From: Pinus tabuliformis | Lineage: Eukaryota > Streptophyta > Pinopsida > Pinales > Pinaceae | Assembly: GCA_031772625.1 (NCBI GenBank) | Contig: CM062816.1 | Span: 832,078,071 to 832,142,070 of the forward strand | Length of the DNA stretch: 64,000 nt | Direction of reading: 5' to 3' | Shown here: positions 11,195 to 21,711 of the stretch, piece by piece | Layout: every line of letters begins with the position of its first letter | How positions within the stretch are numbered: the first letter of the stretch is position 1 | Translations under genes and position numbers: made by a program | Notes under the pieces: generated by a model | The model's input: the letters and a program-made list of their open reading frames with translations, nothing else | Told to the model about the DNA's origin: nothing | Databases searched by the model: none

Positions 11195-13740
11195 TTACTC
11201 TTGTACGCTCTTCGTTTTTAAAAGGGAAAGATATATAGATTTTCCTTGAACTTGAAAAGAAATTTACAAGCCCTGAAAAGGAATGTACTTTCATTTAGTG
11301 AAATTTTTAAAAGGAATTAACAAGTGTCAGTGGTGGTATTACTAATAAAATAGAAATCAAGTAGTTATTATTCTAGATGCATGGGACTGTAATTAAAATT
11401 CGTATAGTACGATTAAATATATATTTTTTGCCTCATAGGTTACAACACAATTTTAAGAAAAACAAATGGATATCATGCACCCAATACCAATCAACAAAAT
11501 CTTAACCAATTATGCGAGTTGAGGACAAAATTAATGCTCAGGAGGGCATTAGCTATCAAACCCTTGCTAGATTTGGGTAGCCATATACATGGAGTCCCTA
11601 CAAGTACTTAAATGACAAGGCACTAACATAGCAAATCATAGTCATATGTTTCACCCAATCAAAGTATAATAGGAAAAAATTCAATAGGAACTGCCTTGTA
11701 TAAACAATATGACAATTTGCAATTCTAAACGAAAACATTTAGAAATGGTGAGTGTTATATGTTGTATGGAGAATTGTGTAAACCAGAGGCTACATTATAT
11801 AGAATCCAAATTAGAAGCGGTAGTCCAAAATGTAAATAATAAGCGAGAAAGGAATAATATGTGTGCACGTTGTTATAATTTCAATAAAGAGAGTATTTTT
11901 CCAACAAAAGCAAAAAATGCATTCACTGGCTAAACAATCACTTTGTTTCTCATTACAAAGAAGAATGTAGAGAAAATACAGTGTAAAAACATTCAAAGCA
12001 GGGCACATACAGTGAAATATGCATTAGAGTTAATTAGGAAAGAACAAGAAAAAAAATACTTTAGCGTATTCGGTCCATCGTGATAATATAATCCACCTTG
12101 GAAATATCTCATATTCAAAGTTTGTAAGCCCTTCAGGGCTTCCAGTTCATCGTATATTGATTAAACATCATCAAACAAAAAGTTCAGGTGCTATGACACA
12201 AGAATCATACAGAGTTTAGCAGAAAGTGTCCGTGAAATTCATATAAATAATAGGCCAGAGGCCACCCTATTAAACTACACGCCAACAGTGTGACAATTTT
12301 CCCTAAATAAATTTCCCCATAGAGAAGAGTTGGCAGTAGTTACTGTAGAGAAAATGACTATGAAGAGTATTGTAAACCAAATCTCACTACGCCTTGAATT
12401 TAACAATAAGAAGCCCATGAGAAACATGATGGAGCCCGACCTGTAGCATAGTGAATAAGAGTTAGAGGTGGGAGGCATGCCCTCTGTCATATGAATTTGA
12501 AATTACCATAGCTTCAAACATATATGTAGCAATTATTAAAATAAGGTGGTGAGTGTGAGTATACTTAGGGTAATTCATTTGTATACAATTTAGAAATCAC
12601 CACCAAATAACGAAAGTATACCTGTGACAAAGATGATTCCGAGCACTCTCCTCCTACACATTACAGTATGACTACCATTAACATCATGAGAGTATACAAG
12701 GGCTTATATGTACCATAAGAAGACATGGTAAATCATCAGAAACAAAGAAAAAAACATACAATAAGAGAATGGACACCACAGCGGCTTGAACCTTCTCTTG
12801 AGACTAACATAGAAAGTGTTGGTCAAATTTACCCAGCCATAACAACCATTTGGAAAAATAAATGAAAACCCCCCAAAAGAAGATTACCTGGGCCCCTACT
12901 AGAGTAAATACCACTCCAAGAGAATCTTACCCAACCCTGCATGGTAAGTATTGGCACCTTAAGCTAATGAAATAAATGGAAAAGGGGTAATGAAGTACCC
13001 CAGTAGAGGAATTACTACCAAAACTAAATTACAAGTGAGAAATCCACATTAAAAGAGAAAAACAATGATTACCTGTATGAACCGTTGTGGAAGAATTTCC
13101 ATGAAAGTTACAGTGACACCCATAAACTGGTGTCGAACCCAAATTATCACAGTAGGCTTGAGAATGTACCCGAAATGACATAAGAATGAACTTAGTCAAA
13201 ATAAATAAAAATAGAGTATCTTGAGCTACTAATAAAGTGGCAAAGCAGAAATTATTTAACCCTTACCAGTGTCCTTCTGGATCTAAGCACAGAATGGAGG
13301 AGAGGATATCATTGCCACGAAACCCCTGTAAGAAACCACAGATGCTAGGATACAAGTACCTCTCATAGTGGTGCTCTCTAAGCACAAAACAACCCAACTA
13401 GAAAGAAAACCAAATGAAATGGAAACCGACTTAGATTCATAAGTTAGGGTTTGGGTAAATGAATTCCCACTCTTGGTTGGTAAAGAAAATCCCCACCGTT
13501 CATATGAGTAAATTATTGACAATCACATGAAGTCCACGTGAGTCATGAGGATGTGGCAACTACCAGTTTGTCTCACAAAACTCTATGACACACCTGCCTA
13601 TTGATCCCCTTAATCCCACATGAATTTCATGGTTGGAAGAACCATATAATATAAAGTTAGTAACCAACATCTCTTAATAAATGTCGAGTAAAACCATTAT
13701 CCAAAGCCTTCATTGTGTCTACACAAATGTATATAACCCA
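11195..13740. other. AT-rich sequence, no recognised gene or element
   Basis: The stretch has short frames only (for example 12275-12490 minus, a hydrophobic 71-residue frame, and 13283-13522 minus). None matches a known family and none shows a repeated or terminal structure. It could be decayed element leader or intron-like DNA; neither can be shown. Confidence 0.35.
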
Positions 13741-14722
13741 TATATATAAACCATATATTTCATATATCTATGCGCATTAGAGGCAATAATAACAATTTTT
13801 TTTAGGGTATGCGCATTAGAGGCAATAATAACAATCTTGTTTAGGGTTGATTCCATTAGTCGGAGATTTCCTAGTAGTTTATATAAACCATATATTTCAT
13901 ATATCTATGCGCATTAGAGGCAATAATAACAATTTTTTTTAGGGTATGCGCATTAGAGGCAATAATAACAATCTTGTTTAGGGTTGATTCCATTAGTCTA
14001 GGAGATTTCCTAGTAAAATTGAGGTAGGGGACTACTAAATGAGGAACCATAACGGGAAAAAATTAAAAAAAGATGTATAAATCATAAGAGGGGAAATAAT
14101 GTATAGAACCGATATATATAAACCATATATTTCATCTATGCGCATTAGAGGCAATAATAACAATCTTGTTTAGGGTTGATTCCATTAGTCTAGGAGAAGT
14201 CCTAGTGAAATTGAGGTAGGGGAATAATAACAATCTTGTTTAGGGTTGATTCCATTAGTCTAGGAGAAGTCCTAGTGAAATTGAGGTAGGGGACTATTAA
14301 ATGAGGTAGCAACCTTTAGAAACAATCTTGTTTAGGGTTGATTCCATTAGTCTAGGAGAAGTCCTAGTGAAATTGAGGTAGGGGAATAATAACAATCTTG
14401 TTTAGGGTTGATTCCATTAGTCTAGGAGAAGTCCTAGTGAAATTGAGGTAGGGGACTATTAAATGAGGTAGCAACCTTTAGAAACAATCTTGTTTAGGGT
14501 TGATTCCATTAGTCTAGGAGAAGTCCTAGTGAAATTGAGGTAGGGGACTATTAAATGAGGTAGCAACCTTTAGATGTATAAACCATAACTGGGGAAAAAA
14601 TTAAAAAAAGATGTATAAACCTTAAATGGGGAAAAAATTAAAAAAAGATGTATAAACCATAAGTAGGGAAAAAATTAAAAAAAGATGTATAAACTATAAG
14701 TGGGGAAAAAATTAAAAAAATT
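13741..14722. repeat. nested tandem-repeat array with higher-order periodicity
   Basis: Three sub-arrays adjoin. (1) Two units of about 138 bp (13741-14017), each with an internal duplication of TATGCGCATTAGAGGCAATA. (2) From 14128 to 14571, a 70-bp and a 92-bp unit alternate, making a 162-bp higher-order unit. The shared core TTTAGGGTTGATTCC falls at about 14169, 14239, 14331, 14401 and 14492, plus 13840 and 13977 in sub-array 1. (3) Four 37-bp units starting at 14572, 14609, 14646 and 14683, based on AGATGTATAAACCATAAG and GGGGAAAAAATTAAAA; a single related unit also sits near 14050-14080. Each core carries one telo-box-like TTTAGGGTT. Unit similarity is high, so expansion is fairly recent. 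Confidence 0.85.
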
Positions 14723-14792
14723 AAAAACAAAAAAAATTGTGAAACTTAAAAAATTACGTGAAACTTGAAACTTAGTTATGTGACATGTATTA

Positions 14793-15015
14793 AGGTCCTA
14801 ATAAGCATTCGTTAGTTTAATTATTATATTAGGAGGTTGTTCGTTATTAGTCTAATTATTATATTAGGAGGTTGTCTAGAACCTTTCACAGTCCCATTTT
14901 ATTATAATTGTACCATTTGAGGCCCTAATAAGCATTCGTTATTAGTTTAATTATTATATTAGGAGGTTGTCTAGAACCTTTCACTGTCCCATTTTATTAT
15001 AATTGTACCATTTGT
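14793..15015. repeat. tandem duplication, about 110 bp
   Basis: Two copies of a unit starting at TCCTAATAAGCATTCGTTA and ending at ATAATTGTACCATTTG. The first copy has an additional internal duplication of TTAATTATTATATTAGGAGG. No coding potential. Confidence 0.75.
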
Positions 15016-15186
15016 CTCCTATATCATCAAATATTGCCTTGTAAATTGTATTAATTGAAAAGGAGGTTCTTCTCTTGAAGAGGACTATAATTGTTGGTTT
15101 ATTATCATTTTTAAGGTGCAAAGTTCATAACATTTTGTATTATAGCATATCATCCCATGGTTTTGCTGCTTCAAAGGAGTCATTAT

Positions 15187-15680
15187 GGAATTTTCACTAT
15201 AATGTTTTTCTTGATAAGCTTCAAATGGAGAAATTTTGAATATGTTGAGGAGAAATCTCACGAACCATCTAGTTAATATTTCAGATCTTCGTTCATTGTA
15301 ATTTCAGAGATATGTTCTAAGTTAAGGTTCTTGAATTCTCTTGAAATTTATTTCAAACATATTAGTTTAGGATTTCTTCTATAACATTTTTTATGGGTTG
15401 TTTTAGATGGTGAAATTTTGACATATTGAGGAGAGATATTGGGGAACATATGGTTAAAATTTAAAATTTTGTTTTGGCTATAATTTCTAATATATAATTT
15501 GTGGAAGTTAGGGTTTGTTAAGGGTCGTGAAATCAGTCTCAAACAAGTAAGTTTGACATTTTTTGCTATAATTTTTTTCCATGATACCTCATGCTCCGAA
15601 ATTTTTTGAGATCTAAGGAGACATAATGAAGTACCTCAAGTAAAAATTTTACAATTATGTTTGAAGAATTGTACACATTG
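15187..15680. repeat. degenerate tandem repeat of about 185 bp
   Basis: Three poorly matched units begin near TTTTCACTATAATG (15192), TTTCTTCTATAACA (15372) and TTTTGCTATAATTT (15560). They share blocks such as GGTGAAATTTTGACATATTG and TCTTGAAATTTATTTC. The array sits just upstream of the gag start of the gypsy fragment at 16012, so it may belong to that element's leader. Confidence 0.5.
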
Positions 15681-16011
15681 AAATATATACAAGTTTTCTC
15701 TTGGGAAGAGGCCAAAAATCAATAAGCCTTGGGAAAATTACCATAGTTTTCACTTGGCACATCAAATTTTGGTCATACATATGGAATTGTAGAGAAAATA
15801 TTAGAGTATTATAGAACAAAATTTTAGATTTATAAGGGCTCAAATTTGAGAGATATATCAAGAAAAATGTTAGTCATTCAGATATTCTCAAAATAAAGCT
15901 TTAAAAAGGATGTAACTTACAAGTGAAATAATGATTTATAAGAAGATCTATTTTCTTTAGGGTGACTGAAAATTGTGATAAAAAGGATTATTATTATTAT
16001 AATTTATCCAC

Positions 16012-17522
16012 ATGCCTCCAAAGAAAGATCTAAGATCTACTACACCAATTAAACCTCCTCAAGGCTTATCCATGACTCATGAAGAAATATAATATGTCAA
16101 CTACCAGGTAACCAAGTTGGAAAGTCAGTTGTTATAGTTGCAAGTAAAATGGGATATCCAACAAAAAATAAAGAAAAATAAGAAGAAATGGATAATAATA
16201 TGAAACAAATGGAACAAAATATTATAAAAGCCATAAATGGGAGGTTCCTTAAAATTGATAATGTGTCTTAAGGAACTCATGAAAATAAAGGTAATATTCA
16301 AGTTGAGCAACATGCAAATAAGTATTTTTCAAGTGGATTTATATCTAATTGTGGACCTACTCATGGATGGTTTCATAAAGAAATGAACCTTCCCAATTTT
16401 GAATTAAAAAAGTTTGATGAAACAAAATTCTTTACCTGGGTTCACCAAATAGAGCAATAGTTTGAATTACATAATATTATGGATTATAAGTGAAGAATTC
16501 ACATAGCAACTTTGAACTTTGAGATAAAAACCTATTAATGGATAGTTTAAAGGAAGTCTTATTCTTATCATTATAATTGAGGTTTATTTACAAGAGACTT
16601 AGAAGCACAGTGTCACAAAGATTGGGAACAATATTGTTCCAACAAATTGATAGGAATAAAGGAATTTGGTGATATTGAAAATTATAATTCAGAATTTAGG
16701 TTTTGGCGACAAGGGTGGATAGCATAGGTGATGTAAATTTGTTATAATATTACACGGGTGGATTAGAAAAATACACTAAGCATGAGATTTTCCTAAAACT
16801 CCAAGAAAATGTTATGGAAACTATGCAATTTTCTCATCATATTCAAGCAAAGAATAAGGTTGCACACAACTTTGCCAAGGGAGCATTCACAGGAAGCAAA
16901 GATTGTTTTTGGTTTCATAAGGCAATCCTACCTCATCCTAATAAACGGACTTATATTTATCCTCATAAACAAAAAGAGTAGATAGATAAAATGGTACAAG
17001 GCATGCTAGATTCATGTATTATTCAGCATAATAGGAGTTCATTGCTGGCTCCAATAGTGATGGTGAGAAAAAAACATAATTCTTGGAGGATATGTGATGA
17101 TTATAGAGGTTTAAAAAAAATTGCCATTAAGGATAAATTTCATATCCCAAATATTAATGAGCTATTAGAAGAGTTTCATGGACTCGTAGCTAATTTTACA
17201 AAGCTTTATCTTAAATTAGGATACCTAGTAGATTAGATTAAGGAAAGAAGACATACCCAAAATAGCTTTTAGAACACATGAAGGGCACTATGAGTTCTTG
17301 GTCATGCATTTTCGGTTAACTAATCCTCCTCTTACTTTTCAAAGCCTTATGAACAAGATTGTTCTACCCCATCGTAGAAAATTATGTTTGTTTTCTTTGA
17401 TGATATTATTATCCATAGAAAATCATGAGAAGATCACATTAAACTTATGGATAAAGTTCTACAAATTCTTGAGAACAAACTATATGTTAAAATATCCAAA
17501 TGTGCTTTTGGGAAAAAAATAA
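16012..17522 (+). pseudogene. Ty3/gypsy gag-RT fragment with internal deletion
   Basis: The start ATGCCTCCAAAGAAAG at 16012 is typical for this gag. Broken gag blocks follow in shifting frames (NLPNFELKKFDETKFFTW; TRDLEAQCHKDWEQYCSN; ENVMETMQFSHHIQAKNKVA). At about 16905 the sequence jumps straight into the RT domain: NKRTYIYPHKQKE, MVQGMLDSCIIQHNRSS, SWRICDDYRGLKK, KFHIPNINELLEE. A broken RT core continues to 17522. The zinc knuckle, protease and RT N-terminus are missing, so about a kilobase was lost at the junction. Many stops. The family is certain; it cannot be active. Confidence 0.85.
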
Positions 17523-17958
17523 GTTGTTGAGCAAGTTGGAAGCGATTTTCATTGATGTCAAGTTTAGTCATTGATGTCAAGTGTTGTCATTAATGACAAA
17601 TGATGTCAAGTTCAAGGGGATATTAATGAGGTTTTCATGTGTGATGCTTATGTTGTTATTGATGCCTTGGTTATTGCTGAGTAGCATATCTTTGAAGGAA
17701 TTTTTTTTGCATCTGACTTACTCAAAAGCATGTGAAAAGTGTTTTGTTAGATAACTCTCTTAGTCAACTTTCCAATAGTATATGGCACTTTTTCTAACTC
17801 CCAAGGGATGATAATAAATCTCCATTTAAAGATCAGTCATGGTTCCCAAGGCTCTTGGTTATAGAAGGATTGTTGCGGCGTCACAGTGAAATAGAAAACT
17901 TATGAGGAACGCAGAAATGGGTGGCGAGTGATGGAGAGGTAAGCCACTTAACCTAGCC
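17523..17958. other. no recognised feature
   Basis: It follows the RT fragment, with short repeats of TCATTGATGTCAAG (about 17552-17600). It may be LTR-derived but has no second copy in the window. Confidence 0.35.
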
Positions 17959-18212
17959 TGTCTAAAAGTAAACCTGTATGCATGAGAAAATATGTATGTA
18001 GATTGTATTTTCCATGAGTAAAAAAGTTAATATTGATAAAAATTGGATGATGAGTTACATTCCCTCAGACGGTGTACCTAAAAGAAGCATTGACTGGTCA
18101 TGAGGGTTGATTGGTTATGCCTTTTGACCTTTCACTTACATAATTAATTTCATTAATGTTAATTATTAATCAATCAATTAATTATTATATTATGAATTAT
18201 TTATTCATAACA
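17959..18212 (-). repeat. 3' LTR of the minus-strand gypsy element, with PPT
   Basis: 254 bp. Read on the minus strand it begins TGTTATGAATAAATAA at 18212 and is preceded by AATGGGAGTGGCA (about 18214-18226), a weak purine tract. It aligns with the 5' LTR at 27912-28478 once the SINE there is removed. Confidence 0.85.
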
Positions 18213-18275
18213 TTGCCACTCCCATTAGAGATGCTTTGTCCTCAAAGCATAACCAGAAGGGGTTCCTCTAATTTG

Positions 18276-20116
18276 TTATGGAGCAACATTTTTGCGTTGA
18301 TTGGCGAAATCTTCATGAGTATTTGTACCTTCCTTGAAGCTAGTAGAGTTAACTCCATATAATTTATAATGTCGCCCTTGCCAGTTAAACTCTATGAATT
18401 TTACTTCAAGGTTTGTAGTATAGCTTCCTAGTTGTATTAACCATTCTGCACCTAGAACTACATCCATTTCTTTGAGTGGTAAGGCAAATAGATCTATTTG
18501 TAGCTCTAGTTCTTGTATTTGGATTGAAGCCTTATGACATTCTCCTATTTCCTTGAACTTTTGCCCAATAGCGACAGACATGGACAAGTCTTTGGTTGGG
18601 CTTATACAAAGATCAAGTTGTTTAGAAAGATCAATGTTTATACAATTGTGAGTACTACCAGAATCTACAAGTATATTGACATTTCTACCTCTTATGAGTC
18701 CTTTGAGCTTTAGGGTTTTTTGGCATAATATTCTCCTCATGTTTGTTGGTGGTGTATCAAGCTTAATGATCCTTCTTGGAGATTGGATTCTCTTCTTTCG
18801 AAGATGTGGTGGAACGTATTTTGCAGTTTCTTGTTGTTCTTTATCTTTGCAAGAGCTAATATTTTCATCATGGTTTTTCCAGTCACATGAAATTGCAGCT
18901 AATGATGGTCCCTCGGAATATAAATCTTCACTGCGTGTGAAAATAATTTCTTCATCATGTTCATGTACTTCAAATTGCTTCCCAACTACTATTTTATAAT
19001 AGTGCAAAGATGTGTCTTCACATTTATGTCCTAGCATCCAATTTTTTCCACATTTGTGACAATTATTTTTCTTTTTTATCTTTTTTTCTAACTCATTACT
19101 TGAAGTGTTTGATTCCTTCTTGACTTCATAAGTATATAACTTCTTGTTAAGGCATTTGTGTTCTGATGTCCATTTGTCTCCACAATACCTACATTTGTTA
19201 GTTTCTTTTTTTCCCGAGTATTGTTGTTGGTCCTCATCTTCCCTGAATGATAACATTCTGAACTTATGTTTTCTCTCTATAATTATTATTGCATGTCTAC
19301 CTTATTCAATGGTTATGGGTTTATATAGCTTTAATTCTTCTCGAATATACTCTTTAAGCTCACACCTATACATTTTTTGTAGTTCTTCGTCTAAGAACCC
19401 CCTTTGTCTTATAGCTAATACTTCCCACTCGTGGGTATATTCGCTTACAGATCCTGTTTGTTTAAGTTGAACGAATTTTTCATAAACATCGTCTTCTTCT
19501 TCATCGTGGAACCTTTTGAGCAGGGTGCCTACAATTTTTTTCCAATTGAACGAAGGAGCCTCACGTCTGTTGGACCACCATAGGAACCAATCATATGCTT
19601 CAACTTCCAAGTTGTTAGATGCGGTCATAAGCTTCTCTTGTTCACCTATTGGCGGGTTTGCTCCGAAGATGGTGTCCATTTTATTTACCCACACAATGGT
19701 GCCCTTATCCTCCTTACCATCATACTTAGGTAATTCCATTATAATTATGTGGTAGTCTCTTTCGGGAAATTTCATACAGTACTAAATTCCTTGGATATGT
19801 GCGGTATTCGTGGTACTTCATGCATTGACAGGAATTAATGACTTGAAAAAACTTCATCTTCTGGAGTCTTGGGACTTTGTGGTGACTCTCGTGTGCTTAA
19901 GGGATTAAAGGGTGGATTGACAACTCCTATACACTGGCTTATCATGTTTTCTATTTTTTTTATATTAATTGTCATTTGGTCTTGAGTGCTAATTATCCTC
20001 TTTTGGTTTTTTCCAAATTCTTCCTGCTTCTTTTCAACATTGTCAAAGCGCTGGCACATTCTATCGATCTCCTCCTGAAATTTCCTTGAATTCGCATCAT
20101 CATGGCTACTCCCCAT
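18276..20116 (-). pseudogene. Ty3/gypsy Gag-protease polyprotein, decayed
   Basis: On the minus strand a start at 20116 (MGSSHDDANSRKF) opens a coiled-coil-like N-terminus ending at 19835. After a frameshift, 19775-19302 encodes the Retrotrans_gag domain (LPKYDGKEDKGTIVWVNKMD; FVQLKQTGSVSEYTHEWEVL). A TAA at 19302-19304 is followed in the same frame by 19256-18276 (326 aa). This holds two zinc knuckles of CX2CX6HXC type (C22-C34 and C66-C79) and an aspartic protease with ILVDSGSTHNCI (catalytic Asp198) and VVLGAEWL. RT, RNase H and integrase are absent. A scrap near 18230-18250 that reads FEDKASL looks like the far C-terminus of pol, so pol was probably deleted between it and the protease. 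Confidence 0.85.
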
Positions 20117-20169
20117 TTTGTTCTTCTTTTTCGTAGTAGACCCAATTTTTATTTTTATTTTTTTAATTA

Positions 20170-20203
<34 letters not shown>

Positions 20204-20344
20204 ATTTTTATTTTTATTTTTTATAATTAAATTAAGTAAATTATATAATTGATTATATTGTAACTATATGTAATATATAGTTAATATATGTAATTTAAAT
20301 GGTTCGAAAAGTGTATTATAACTATATGTAATATATAGTTAGTA
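20117..20344 (-). other. 3' part of the gypsy leader, AT-rich
   Basis: Low-complexity TTATTATT and TATATGTAATATATAG sequence upstream of the gag start. It carries the first copy of the LINE target duplication at 20330-20344. Confidence 0.6.
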
Positions 20345-20597
20345 AGAATCGCGTCCTGCTGGAACCGCGCGCACCTGAGCCCTAGGAGATCGACCCCAGC
20401 AGCGCAGCGTAGTGGCCTGGGCCTTGGCCCCAGCCATGGCCCCTCCGGATCCACCTCAGGAGGATCACGATCCTCAAAGAGCCTTCTCGGATCTAGTAAA
20501 ATCTCTCCCTCCCTAGCGCCCCAAACCAGCAATTTCGAAATTTGTTAAAAAACTTGACATTCTTCAGGAAGTTCAGCTGCCTCCAACCCTTCCTCGC

Positions 20598-21711
20598 ATG
20601 GCAGCGCTATCTCTCGCTGAGAAAGGACTCATAGGGCAGTTCACAGGCCTCTGGCCTTCGCCAAGAACAGTTCAAAGATGGGTCGAACGAAATTGGTCAG
20701 ACAAGATCCCAGGGAAAATATCAATCAGATTTTGCGGAAGAGGGTATTACACATTCCACTTCGAATCCAAAGCAGACAAGGACCTAATCTTCAGAAATGG
20801 GTCGTATTTCATGGATTCCAGGGGTCTCTACCTCAACAAATGGACCCCAGATTTCGATCCAGAACTGGATATCCCCATTGTTGTTCCAGTTTGGGTCCGT
20901 CTCCCACACTTACCTCTCCATTGCTGGGGAGATGAGTCGGTTCGGGCCATAGGGAATGTCGTTGGCAAATACATTGATCGTAGCGAGCCCAAGGACAACA
21001 TGCAAGCCTGCGCAAGGATCTGTGTCGAAGTGGACTTAGGTCGAGGATTTCCGGAAGCAATAAAGCTAAAAGTGGATGATTGGATCCATATATAGCAACT
21101 GGGTTATGAGCAGATACCATTTAAATGTAAGGTATGTCACGAATACGGGCATTTTGCTAACAGATGCACTAAAATTGTAAATGCAGAAAGTGAAGAGCAA
21201 GACGAACAATGGGAACCTGTTAAAAAGAAGAAATCAGCCCCCCCCCAAGCCTTCCAAGGATACTGGCAATCCTGGTCCTTCTATTCAGCGCCCTTCCTCC
21301 CCCTCTCTCACCCCTTCTGAACCCCTCCTCCCCGATCCACCCCTCCCTTCCTCCTCCAACCCCTTTCTTATCCTTTCCACTGATGATTCCATTCCTGACA
21401 TCCCCTCAACTAAGCCCATAGACTCCCTTCAACCTCAGACCATCTCTTCTCAACCCCCTCTCGAGCCCCTCCCATCAAGGATTACTAGAAGCTCTTCTAA
21501 AGAACATGGAGCATCCAGCGACACGTACAAAAAACCAGGCCTAGGAAGAAAATCCGCCAAGCAACATAGGGACAAGAATGCCCAGAAGGACGTAGCAATG
21601 GGCACACAAACTCCAATAGAGTCCTTCATCCTTGGACACCAAGAGAAAGAGACAAGTGGTAAAGACCAAGAGAGGCCAGCACCTCTCCGTATGCCCAATG
21701 CGCCATGTTGA
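20598..21711 (+). pseudogene. LINE ORF1 (DUF4283 + CCHC knuckle)
   Basis: Starts MAALSLAEKGLIGQF at 20598. Residues about 25-160 form a DUF4283 domain (GRGYYTFHFESKADKDL, NGSYFMDSRGLYLNKW, VPVWVRLPHLPLHCW, IGNVVGKYIDRSE), typical of plant L1 ORF1 and assumed to bind RNA in the ribonucleoprotein. A TAG at 21093-21095 is followed in frame by the knuckle CKVCHEYGHFANRC (about 21127-21170). At a run of nine C (21238-21246) the frame shifts from 0 to 1 and continues as a Pro/Ser-rich tail to TGA at 21709-21711. One stop and one frameshift only. The stop overlaps the ORF2 start (ATGTTGA). Confidence 0.88.

Noticed and set aside
12275..12490. Hydrophobic 71-residue minus frame as a membrane protein
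   Set aside because: No conserved motif, no neighbouring exons, and hydrophobic frames are expected in T-rich DNA.
13741..14722. Regular repeats resembling a CRISPR array
   Set aside because: Units are contiguous tandem repeats without unique spacers, in a plant-type sequence.
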